Part shown: positions 1 to 6,514 of the stretch, piece by piece
How the letters are laid out: each line of letters starts with the position of its first letter
How positions within the stretch are numbered: position 1 is the stretch's first letter
Assembly: GCA_014859225.1 (NCBI GenBank)
Contig: JACUUP010000069.1
Location: forward strand, 1-8,008
DNA: 8,008 bases
Direction: 5' to 3'
Origin: Candidatus Aerophobota bacterium
GTDB taxonomy: Bacteria > Aerophobota > Aerophobia > Aerophobales > B3-G15
Position numbers and translations under genes: made by a program
Notes under the pieces: model-generated
What the model was told of the DNA's origin: nothing
Database searches by the model: none
The model's input: the letters and a program-made list of their open reading frames with translations, nothing else

Positions 1-852
1 CAGGTTAACGATGGATATATAGAGGCAAAAGCACCTTCTTATCTGGTGGGAGATACTATTCATCTAAATTTCCCCAGTGTAGGAGCAACAGAAAATCTAC
101 TTCTGGCAGCCTCTCTTGCCAGGGGAACAACAGTTATAAGGAACGCTTCTCGTGCTCCAGAAGTTGTAGACCTTTGCAACTTCCTGCAAAAAGCTGGAGT
201 AAAAATAACTGGAACAGGCACAGATACACTTACTGTTGAAGGAGTAAGATATCTTTCTGCCGTTGATTACTCTATTATCCCTGACCGTGTTGAGGCAGGA
301 ACTTTTATAATTGCAGCAGGCATAACAGCCGGAGAAATTTTATTAGAGGGTGTTGAGGCTGAACATCTTAAGATGCCAATCTTGAAGCTCAAAAGTATGG
401 GTATTCAGATTAAAATAATGGGAAGGAAAATCCATGTAAAAGGTCCTTCTGTGCTTCAACCAGTTAAAGTAAAAACAATGCCTCATCCGGGATTTCCCAC
501 GGATCTTCAACCTCAGATAACCTCTCTTGCCTGTTTAACCCAGGGAAAAAGTAAGATTGTTGAAACTATCTTTGAGAGCAGGTTTTCTCACATTCCTGAG
601 CTCAGGAAGATGGGAGCTAATATCCATCAAAGGGGAACAAAAATAGAGGTTACGGGAGTCCCCTTTTTACATGGTGCTCAAGTTGTAGCATCTGACATAA
701 GAGGTGGTGCAGCCTTAGCTCTGGCAGGACTGGCAGCAAAAGGAGAAACTGAGATTCTAAATCCGCACTATATGGACCGGGGATATGAAAACCTTGAAGA
801 AAAACTTGCTCATTTAGGGGCAACTATAAAAAGAGAAAAGGTCGTTACATGA
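1..852 (+). CDS. murA: UDP-N-acetylglucosamine 1-carboxyvinyltransferase (MurA), 3' part
   Basis: MurA transfers enolpyruvate from phosphoenolpyruvate to UDP-GlcNAc, the first committed cytoplasmic step of peptidoglycan synthesis. The reading frame is open from base 1, so the gene begins before the window. A GTG at base 46 is internal, because the preceding codons (QVNDGYIEAKAP) already read as MurA. The visible 283 residues cover about the last two thirds of a roughly 420-residue family. Recognisable blocks are PSVGATENLLLAA, the PDRVEAGTF segment, PHPGFPTDLQPQ with the catalytic aspartate (codon at 502-504), ESRFSHIPEL, and SDIRGGAALALAGLA with the conserved arginine (codon at 700-702). The fragment ends with HYMDRGYENLEEKL. 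The active-site loop with Cys115 (E. coli numbering) would lie upstream and cannot be checked. The stop overlaps the mreB start (ATGA), which suggests translational coupling. The family call is very secure; whether it is the MurA1 or MurA2 type is not. Confidence 0.96.
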   Translation, partial: QVNDGYIEAKAPSYLVGDTIHLNFPSVGATENLLLAASLARGTTVIRNASRAPEVVDLCNFLQKAGVKITGTGTDTLTVEGVRYLSAVDYSIIPDRVEAGTFIIAAGITAGEILLEGVEAEHLKMPILKLKSMGIQIKIMGRKIHVKGPSVLQPVKVKTMPHPGFPTDLQPQITSLACLTQGKSKIVETIFESRFSHIPELRKMGANIHQRGTKIEVTGVPFLHGAQVVASDIRGGAALALAGLAAKGETEILNPHYMDRGYENLEEKLAHLGATIKREKVVT

Positions 853-1853
853 GAAATTTTGGTAAAAAGATAGGTATAGACCTTGGGACTACAAGCACAA
901 TAGTTTATCTGGAAGGAAAGGGGGTGGTATGTCAGGAACCATCAGTTGTAGCTATAGATACTGAATCTAAGAAAATTTTAGCCATAGGAAAAGAGGCGAG
1001 AGAGATGCTGGGAAGAACGCCGGGAACCATTACAGCAATGCAGCCAATGAAAGATGGGGTAATCGCCGACTACGACATTGTTGAGGAGATGCTTAGCTGG
1101 TACATAAAAAAAGTCTGTGGTAGGTGGGAACTTTTTCATCCCTATCTTATGGTATGCATTCCTACAGGGGGAACTTCTGTTGAGAAAAGAGCAGTGATTA
1201 ATGCCGGTATCAGAGCTGGAGCAAAAAGGGTATTTTTAATTGAAGAGCCAAAGGCTGCGGCTATTGGGGCAAACCTGGACATTACAAAAGCTGAAGGGTC
1301 AATGATTATAGATGTGGGAGGAGGAACAACTGATGTAGCGGTTCTTTGCCTGGGTGATATAGTTACTGGAGAGTCTATCCGTGTTGGTGGTAACAAAATG
1401 GATGAGGCAATAATGAGGTACGTTCGGAAAAAATACAATATTGCACTGGGGGAAATTTCTGCAGAAATGGTTAAAGAAAAGATAGGTTATGCAATACACC
1501 CTCCGGAGGAAGAGATGCAGATAAGCGGAAGAGACCTTTTAAGCGGGCTCCCCAAGACAATTAAAATTACAGCAAAGGAGATATGTGAAGTTTTATCCGA
1601 ACCTCTATCTTTAATAATGACGGGAATAAGAAATGTTTTAGGAACGACCCCACCTGAGCTTGCAGCCGACATAATAAACAGAAGGATAGTCTTAACCGGG
1701 GGAGGAAGTTTGCTCAAAAACTTTGATAAACTTGTAGAAGAACAGACCGGCATTCCAGCCCTGCTGGCTGAGGACCCTATCTCTTGCGTAGCAATTGGGA
1801 CCGGGAAAGCTTTAAAAACTATAAAATTAATAAAGGATACACGGGTTGGTTGA
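849..1853 (+). CDS. mreB: Rod-shape-determining actin-like protein MreB/Mbl
   Basis: MreB is a bacterial actin homologue that forms membrane-associated ATP-dependent filaments and guides the elongation wall-synthesis machinery. Its 334 residues match the usual length (about 330-345). Visible motifs are phosphate-1 IGIDLGTTST (residues 8-17), the GRTPGTITAMQPMKDGVIADY block (about 55-75), IEEPKAAAIGA with the catalytic glutamate region (131-141), phosphate-2 IDVGGGTTDVAV (154-165), SGRDLLSGLP (226-235) and the adenosine motif VLTGGGSLL (281-289). The ATG overlaps the murA stop by 4 bp, and an AAAAGG site lies 7 bases upstream. Odd points: DLGTTST replaces the usual DLGTANT-like string; PTGGTSVE replaces the usual P(S/T)xIT(S/E)VE; and residue 182 is Asn in GGNKMDE, where MreB normally has Asp (GGD or AGD). 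The protein may therefore be a divergent MreB or Mbl paralogue. The family is certain; the MreB/Mbl subtype is not. No mreC/mreD lies in the window. Confidence 0.94.
   Translation: MRNFGKKIGIDLGTTSTIVYLEGKGVVCQEPSVVAIDTESKKILAIGKEAREMLGRTPGTITAMQPMKDGVIADYDIVEEMLSWYIKKVCGRWELFHPYLMVCIPTGGTSVEKRAVINAGIRAGAKRVFLIEEPKAAAIGANLDITKAEGSMIIDVGGGTTDVAVLCLGDIVTGESIRVGGNKMDEAIMRYVRKKYNIALGEISAEMVKEKIGYAIHPPEEEMQISGRDLLSGLPKTIKITAKEICEVLSEPLSLIMTGIRNVLGTTPPELAADIINRRIVLTGGGSLLKNFDKLVEEQTGIPALLAEDPISCVAIGTGKALKTIKLIKDTRVG
1832..1837 (+). promoter_or_regulatory. Ribosome binding site supporting the radA TTG start
   Basis: AAAGGA lies 8 bases before the TTG at 1846, inside the 3' end of mreB. An in-frame TAA at 1831-1833 limits how far radA can extend upstream. 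TTG is the only usable start codon between that stop and the first zinc-finger cysteine, so this site decides the start. Confidence 0.7.
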
Positions 1854-3198
1854 AAAGAGCAAGTTTGTCTGCAAGGTATGCGGGTATCAAAGTCCAAAAT
1901 GGGTAGGTAGATGCCCTGAATGTGGAGAGTGGGACTGCCTGGTGGAAGAAAAAAAAGGAGGAAGAATTTCTTCTCTCACCTTATCCCCTCCTCAGGCTCT
2001 TAGCGAAATTCCAGCTTCTAAAGAAACCCGATACTCAAGCAATATAGGCGAATTTGACCGGATATTAGGAGGAGGAATTGTCCCTGGGTCAGTAATTCTG
2101 GTAGGAGGGGAACCAGGAATAGGTAAATCAACACTGCTTATAGAAGTGGCAGAGAGAATTTCCCGCATGGGATTTCCCATTTTATATATCTCAGGTGAGG
2201 AATCAGTGCAACAGACAAGAATAAGAGCGGCAAGATTAGGTATAAAATCAGCATCTCTCTATATTCTAAGCGAGAATAACCTTGAGGTTGTGCAAAATCA
2301 AATTGCAAAACTTGAGCCAAAAATCGTTATAGTTGATTCCATCCAGACAATTTACCTTGATAGTTTAAACTCCTCTGCCGGAACTATATCACAGGTGAGA
2401 GAATGCACCGCCTCTCTGGTAAGAATGGCTAAAAAAGAGGAAATTACAGCATTTTTAGTGGGACATGTAACTAAAGATGGTTCCATTGCTGGACCGAGAA
2501 TTATGGAACACATGGTAGACACGGTTCTTTATTTTGAAAGCAGCCAGGATTTCCAGTATAGAATTTTAAGAGCCACCAAAAATAGATTTGGTCCCACTTC
2601 AGAGATAGGAATATTTAAGATGGGGGATAGGGGTCTGGTAGAAGTGGTAGATTCTTCAACTCTTTTTATAACTGATTCATTCCTGAGAAACACAACACCG
2701 GGAACAGCTATTGTGCCTGCAGTAGAAGGTAGCAGGGTCTTTCTGATAGAAATCCAGACTTTAGTGGATAGGTCCAACTTAGCTATCCCAAGGAGAGTTA
2801 CCCAGGGAGTTGATTACAACAGGGTATACCTACTTCTGGCAGTTTTAGGACGGCGAGGATTCAATTTCTATCAAAAAGATGTATATGTGAATGTAGCTGG
2901 CGGGGTCAAAGTGGATGAACCTGCTTGCGACTTAGCCATTACTCTATCACTTGCCTCAAGTATTAAAAACAGACCCTTAAAATCTGAAACTGTGGTGGTA
3001 GGTGAGGTGGGGTTAACTGGCGAGGTAAGACCCGTAGGATTTATGGAACACAGGCTCCAGGAGGCAAAAAAACTTGGTTTTAAAAGATGTATCGGTCCTT
3101 TCCTGGAGAAAAAGGAAGCTGATAAAGAAAAAAAAATAGAATTTATAGCAGTTCGCTCCATTGAAGAGGCTATTCATAAAGGATTGGAGGAGAGATAA
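1846..3198 (+). CDS. radA: DNA repair/recombination ATPase RadA (Sms)
   Basis: RadA is a RecA-like hexameric motor that promotes branch migration of recombination intermediates and DNA repair. The 450 residues fit the family. Domain order: an N-terminal C4 zinc finger (C9, C12, C23, C26, with SPKWVGRCPECG); a RecA-type ATPase core with Walker A GEPGIGKST (88-96) and Walker B IVIVDS (160-165); the RadA-specific KNRFG motif (245-249); and a C-terminal Lon-protease-like fold (about 285-450) containing AGGVKVDEPACDLA and TGEVRPV. In that last domain the Lon catalytic serine region is replaced, as is normal for RadA, so no protease activity is expected. The gene starts at TTG, which overlaps the mreB end by 8 bp; the next in-frame Met is residue 108, beyond the zinc finger and Walker A. 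It directly precedes disA. In Bacillus subtilis RadA is known to bind DisA and limit its activity, so the pairing is functionally meaningful. Confidence 0.97.
   Translation: MVEKSKFVCKVCGYQSPKWVGRCPECGEWDCLVEEKKGGRISSLTLSPPQALSEIPASKETRYSSNIGEFDRILGGGIVPGSVILVGGEPGIGKSTLLIEVAERISRMGFPILYISGEESVQQTRIRAARLGIKSASLYILSENNLEVVQNQIAKLEPKIVIVDSIQTIYLDSLNSSAGTISQVRECTASLVRMAKKEEITAFLVGHVTKDGSIAGPRIMEHMVDTVLYFESSQDFQYRILRATKNRFGPTSEIGIFKMGDRGLVEVVDSSTLFITDSFLRNTTPGTAIVPAVEGSRVFLIEIQTLVDRSNLAIPRRVTQGVDYNRVYLLLAVLGRRGFNFYQKDVYVNVAGGVKVDEPACDLAITLSLASSIKNRPLKSETVVVGEVGLTGEVRPVGFMEHRLQEAKKLGFKRCIGPFLEKKEADKEKKIEFIAVRSIEEAIHKGLEER
3186..3190 (+). promoter_or_regulatory. Ribosome binding site for the disA TTG start
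   Basis: GGAGG lies within the last codons of radA, 8 bases before the TTG at 3199. The radA stop TAA (3196-3198) is in the same frame and touches the TTG, so disA cannot begin earlier. This strong site supports TTG as the true start. Confidence 0.75.
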
Positions 3199-4266
3199 TT
3201 GACAAGAACAAAGCAGTTTGATGAGAAGCTTTTGAGGCTTCTAAAAATTGTATCTCCGGGAACTGACCTGAGAGAGGGTCTGGAGTTAATACTCCAGAGA
3301 GGAACAGGAGGACTTATTGTTGTTGGAGACAATGAAAAAGTGTTAAGTGTCATAGATGGAGGATTTCAGATTAACCACTCTCTTACCCCGACCGCTCTTG
3401 CAGAACTTGCTAAAATGGATGGGGCTATAATTTTATCCTCTGATGTTAGGAAGATACTTTACGCTAACACTCAGCTGGTGCCTGATTATCTTATCCCTAC
3501 CGATGAGAGGGGAACAAGACACAGAAGTGCGAATAGAATGGCTAAGCAAACAGGTGTTCCTGCAATTGCCATCTCCGAGACGAGGAATATAATAACCCTT
3601 TACTACGGAGAAAATAAATATGTACTGAAGAATATCCCGGAACTTTTGAGAAGGTCCATACAGGCTCTTCAAACAATGGAAAAATATCGGATGACTTTTG
3701 ATGAGGCTCTAACTGAATTAGATTTTCTTGAGTTTAAAAACGAGGTGAGGCTTTTCCATGTAGTAAATGTTATTCAAAAAGGAGAAGTTATAAGAACGAT
3801 AAAGGAAGATGTTGAACACTATATTGTAGAGTTAGGAGAAGAGGCAAGATTAGTAGAAATACAATTTAAAGAAATACTGGGAAATGCAGTAGAGGAAACA
3901 GAACAGATAATTAAAGATTATGCTAAGGGTGATATCAGGACTACGGTTGAAAAGCTGGACATACTGGATCTAAACGAGCTTCTTGAGATAAACACTATTG
4001 TGGAAAGCCTGGGATATGAACCTAAACCGGAGAACCTGGACCTTAATGTTTTTCCCCGGGGCTATAGAGTCCTATCTAAAATACCTCGCCTGCCCAGGAT
4101 AGTTATAGAAAATGTTGTTAGCTCTTTTGGCAATCTTTACAATATTATTAAGGCTACCCCACTGGAGTTTACAGAGATAGATGAGGTGGGAGAAAAAAGA
4201 GCTAATACTATTAAAGTAGAGCTGGAAAGGCTCAAAGATAAGGCGCTGGTAAGAAAACGTTATTAA
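3199..4266 (+). CDS. disA: DNA integrity scanning protein DisA, diadenylate cyclase
   Basis: DisA condenses two ATP into cyclic di-AMP, a second messenger that controls potassium and osmotic balance, cell-wall homeostasis and, through DisA, the response to branched DNA. The 355 residues match the family (about 350-360). The N-terminal DAC domain carries the DGA motif (74-76, in AKMDGAIILSSD) and the RHR motif in RGTRHRSA (104-111), both needed for catalysis, plus GGLIVVG and KQTGVPAIAISE. A helical linker follows (about 150-280). The C-terminus is a helix-hairpin-helix DNA-binding region (about 295-350), from IPRLPRIVIENVVSSFG to IDEVGEKRANTI. All key residues are present, so it should be an active cyclase. 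It starts at TTG with no spacer after radA and in the same frame. No c-di-AMP phosphodiesterase or other cyclase is in the window. Confidence 0.97.
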   Translation: MTRTKQFDEKLLRLLKIVSPGTDLREGLELILQRGTGGLIVVGDNEKVLSVIDGGFQINHSLTPTALAELAKMDGAIILSSDVRKILYANTQLVPDYLIPTDERGTRHRSANRMAKQTGVPAIAISETRNIITLYYGENKYVLKNIPELLRRSIQALQTMEKYRMTFDEALTELDFLEFKNEVRLFHVVNVIQKGEVIRTIKEDVEHYIVELGEEARLVEIQFKEILGNAVEETEQIIKDYAKGDIRTTVEKLDILDLNELLEINTIVESLGYEPKPENLDLNVFPRGYRVLSKIPRLPRIVIENVVSSFGNLYNIIKATPLEFTEIDEVGEKRANTIKVELERLKDKALVRKRY

Positions 4267-4281
4267 AAATAAATAAGAATT

Positions 4282-4287
4282 GGGAGG
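4282..4287 (+). promoter_or_regulatory. Ribosome binding site for the PIN/TRAM gene
   Basis: GGGAGG sits in the 31-bp gap after disA, 10 bases before the ATG at 4298. This is the only real spacer between genes in the cluster. The gap is AT-rich and too short for a convincing terminator; I see no promoter in it. Confidence 0.65.
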
Positions 4288-4297
4288 AAGAGAATAA

Positions 4298-5332
4298 ATG
4301 ATTTTTGAACAACTAAGACTTCGCGTATTATTCGTTATTCTGGTAGCTGCCGTTTGCTATGGTATAGCTCTTGACCTGGGGAAAAACCCCTGGATATACA
4401 CATTCATTGGTGGATGGGTAGCTACCATAATTGTTATTGCGGAAAGGGGACTTACCAAAGTTTCTATAAGGAAGCTAATCAGCGGGGCAGTCGGACTTGG
4501 AGCAGGCCTGGTGGTGGCAAATTTAATTGCCTATCCTCTCCTGCTTATTGCAAGCTTAAGGGAACTTTCTCCCTGGATTTTACTTTCTGCAAATCTTGTA
4601 TGTGCTTGCATTGGATTAACTGTAGGAATAAAAAGGGAGGAGGATATATTTGATTTTTTCTCTCATATTAGCGGTAAAAAGACACAAACTAAAGGGGATG
4701 CCTATAAAATCCTTGATACATCAGTGATAATTGACGGTAGAATAGCTGAGATTTGCGAGACAAGCTTTATGGAAGGAGTTTTACTCATACCTCAATTTGT
4801 TCTAACTGAAGTGCAACAAATTGCAGATTCAGCCTCTACCACCAAGAGAGCTCGTGGAAAAAGAGGCCTGGATATTGTAAACAGACTTCAAATCCAAGAA
4901 TTTGTCCCCGTGCAGATAATTGATACTGACTTTCCCGAGATTCCCGAGGTTGATAGCAAGCTCATCCAGCTGGCAAAGACCATGGGAGCTAAAATTGTGA
5001 CCAACGATTACAATCTGAAGAAAGTGGCTAAGATTCAAAATATAAAGGTTTTAAATATCAATGAGCTTGCTACAGCCCTGAAACCTGTCCTTCTGCCAGG
5101 AGAATCTTTGAGGATAAATATCCTCAAAGAAGGGGAAAACCCTAACCAGGGAGTAGCCTACCTTGAGGATGGAACAATGGTAGTTGTGGAGGGAGGCAAA
5201 AAGTATATAGGCAAAGAGAAAGATGTGACAGTCACATCAGTGCTACAAACCACGACTGGAAAAATGATTTTCACCGAAGTTAAGGAAGAAGGCGAAAAAG
5301 ACAGGAGAAAGTTTCGGAGTAAAACTAATTGA
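4298..5332 (+). CDS. yacL: Membrane-anchored PIN/TRAM domain protein, YacL-like
   Basis: This is a 344-residue protein with four hydrophobic segments at the N-terminus (about residues 9-26, 32-48, 61-87 and 92-110), followed by a cytoplasmic PIN nuclease-like domain (about 135-260) and a TRAM RNA-binding-type domain (about 264-328, from LLPGESLRINILKEG to GKMIFTEV). The PIN acidic residues are visible: D140 in ILDTSVIIDGR, E171 in LTEVQQIAD, D219 in EVDSKL and D237 in VTNDYNL. The domain order and the position between disA and ispD match Bacillus YacL. PIN domains are usually metal-dependent ribonucleases, and the intact acidic set makes nuclease activity plausible, but the family's substrate and role are not settled to my knowledge. 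The C-terminus is charged (EEGEKDRRKFRSK). The stop overlaps the ispD start by 4 bp. The architecture is secure; the function is inferred. Confidence 0.93.
   Translation: MIFEQLRLRVLFVILVAAVCYGIALDLGKNPWIYTFIGGWVATIIVIAERGLTKVSIRKLISGAVGLGAGLVVANLIAYPLLLIASLRELSPWILLSANLVCACIGLTVGIKREEDIFDFFSHISGKKTQTKGDAYKILDTSVIIDGRIAEICETSFMEGVLLIPQFVLTEVQQIADSASTTKRARGKRGLDIVNRLQIQEFVPVQIIDTDFPEIPEVDSKLIQLAKTMGAKIVTNDYNLKKVAKIQNIKVLNINELATALKPVLLPGESLRINILKEGENPNQGVAYLEDGTMVVVEGGKKYIGKEKDVTVTSVLQTTTGKMIFTEVKEEGEKDRRKFRSKTN
5316..5319 (+). promoter_or_regulatory. Ribosome binding site for the ispD TTG start
   Basis: GGAG lies 9 bases before the TTG at 5329. An in-frame TAA at 5326-5328 abuts the TTG, so no earlier start is possible. 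The next candidate, GTG at codon 5, would leave almost nothing before the nucleotide-binding loop. Confidence 0.6.
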
Positions 5333-6042
5333 AAGTAGAGGTGGTAATAGCTGGAGGAGGTAGGGGAACAAGGTTCAGCAATAGCCAGCCCAAGCAGTTC
5401 TGCTCTATCGCAGGAAAACCCATTTTGGATTGGACCTTGTCCCGGTTTGAAAATTCTCCTCTTGTAACTTATATTATTCTGGTAGTTCCTCGGGGAATGA
5501 AGGAGAAGGCAAAAAAAATCCTCCTATTGGATAGCTATAAAAAATTAAAACTGGTTACAGAGGGAGGGGAAGAAAGGTCAGATTCAGTGCATAATGGTTT
5601 AATTTTTGTGGATAATGATACACAGGTGGTGCTGGTTCATGATGGTGTTCGTCCCCTCGTTTCCCCTTCTCTTATCCAATCAGTCATTAAATATACCGAA
5701 ACTTATGCAGCAGTGGTGCCAGGGGTTTCTGTGAAAGAAACAATTAAAGAAAAAGATGAGTATGATGTGGTGGTAAAAACTTTAGGTAGAGATAAACTCC
5801 GTTTAATACAAACTCCCCAGGGCTTTAAATATCCAATTATAAAAAAAGCCCATCAACAAGCAAAAGTGCAAAACTTGAAAGCAAGTGATGATGCTGGTCT
5901 TGTAGAAAAATTGGGAGAGAAGGTAAAAATAATCCCGGGTGAGGACAGTAACATTAAAATTACCACCTCTTTTGATTTTGAAATGGCCGAACTTTTATTA
6001 AGGGAAGAGCAAAGAACTTATGAGATGTGGAATAGGATATGA
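5329..6042 (+). CDS. ispD: 2-C-methyl-D-erythritol 4-phosphate cytidylyltransferase (IspD)
   Basis: IspD joins MEP with CTP to give CDP-methylerythritol, the third enzymatic step of the MEP isoprenoid pathway, in the cytoplasm. The 237 residues match the family (about 225-240). The CTP-binding loop is VVIAGGGRGTRF, with R15, followed by QPKQF with K22; these correspond to R20 and K27 of E. coli. Further motifs are VLVHDGVRPLV (101-111), VKETIK with T138, GRDKLRLIQTPQGF with R154, DDAGLVE (187-193) and SNIKITTSFDFEMAE with K210. The loop reads AGGG instead of the usual AAGxG, a small oddity that need not affect activity. The TTG start overlaps the upstream gene by 4 bp (TTGA). The last 23 bp overlap ispF in another frame, so IspD and IspF are separate proteins here rather than the fused IspDF seen in some proteobacteria. 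Confidence 0.96.
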   Translation: MKVEVVIAGGGRGTRFSNSQPKQFCSIAGKPILDWTLSRFENSPLVTYIILVVPRGMKEKAKKILLLDSYKKLKLVTEGGEERSDSVHNGLIFVDNDTQVVLVHDGVRPLVSPSLIQSVIKYTETYAAVVPGVSVKETIKEKDEYDVVVKTLGRDKLRLIQTPQGFKYPIIKKAHQQAKVQNLKASDDAGLVEKLGEKVKIIPGEDSNIKITTSFDFEMAELLLREEQRTYEMWNRI

Positions 6043-6514
6043 TCTTCATGCTTTCTCGCCCAGGAGAAAACTAATCCTGGGAGGTGTGCATGTCCCCTAT
6101 AAAAAAGGACTGGCCGGGCACTCTGATGCTGATGTGCTGGTGCATAGTATAACGGATGCTCTTTTGGGAGCCTGCGGAGAAAGGGATATTGGTTATTATT
6201 TTCCCGACACTGACCCAGAGCTCAAGGGAACATCCAGCCTGCACATTCTGGAGAAAGTTTATAACAACATAGTAAAAAGTAGGGGATTTTTTCTAATAAA
6301 TACAGATTCAACCCTTATACTGCAAGAACCTTATCTTTCTTCTTATATCCCCCAGATGATAAACAACATTGCTAAAGTTCTACAGGTTAAAGTGGAACAG
6401 GTGGCAGTAAAAGCTACAAGACCTGAAGGGCTTGGTTATCTTGGAGAGAAAAAAGGGGTAGCCTGTTTATCTATCGTTAGTATTGGCAAAGAAGGTGTAA
6501 GTACATGGGATTAA
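6020..6514 (+). CDS. ispF: 2-C-methyl-D-erythritol 2,4-cyclodiphosphate synthase (IspF)
   Basis: IspF cyclises CDP-methylerythritol 2-phosphate to ME-cyclodiphosphate with loss of CMP, two steps after IspD in the MEP pathway. It normally acts as a homotrimer with a metal ion at each active site. The 164 residues are typical (about 155-165). The expected metal ligands D8, H10 and H42 lie in GIGYDLHAF and VLVHSITDALLGA. Other signatures are GHSDADV (33-39), DIGYYFPDTDP (56-66) and VKATRPEGLGYLGEKKGVA (130-148), where T133 is kept and an Arg follows it instead of the common Thr. The ATG at 6020 is the only start codon after an in-frame TAA at 5999-6001. It lies 23 bp inside ispD with only a weak AGGGAAG site 12 bases upstream, so translation probably depends on coupling to ispD. 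The substrate-forming kinase IspE is not in the window. Confidence 0.97.
   Translation: MRCGIGYDLHAFSPRRKLILGGVHVPYKKGLAGHSDADVLVHSITDALLGACGERDIGYYFPDTDPELKGTSSLHILEKVYNNIVKSRGFFLINTDSTLILQEPYLSSYIPQMINNIAKVLQVKVEQVAVKATRPEGLGYLGEKKGVACLSIVSIGKEGVSTWD

Noticed and set aside
46-852. A complete 268-residue gene starting at GTG 46
   Set aside because: The frame is open back to base 1 and the upstream codons align with MurA, so the gene is a window-truncated murA rather than a short complete protein.
1142-1897. Minus-strand open frames across mreB and other genes
   Set aside because: They lie antisense to strongly conserved coding sequence, show low-complexity or composition-driven peptides, and match no recognisable family.
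2800-3198. Active Lon-type protease domain in the C-terminal part of RadA
   Set aside because: The domain has the Lon-like fold signature, but the catalytic serine region reads DEPACDLA, the normal non-proteolytic form in RadA.
4267-4297. Promoter or terminator between disA and the PIN/TRAM gene
   Set aside because: The 31-bp gap is AT-rich and holds a clear ribosome binding site, but no paired -35/-10 boxes and no GC stem with a T run could be recognised.
5329-6514. IspDF bifunctional fusion
   Set aside because: ispD and ispF are in different frames with a 23-bp overlap. Both proteins are complete at normal length with their own stop and start, so no frameshifted fusion needs to be assumed.
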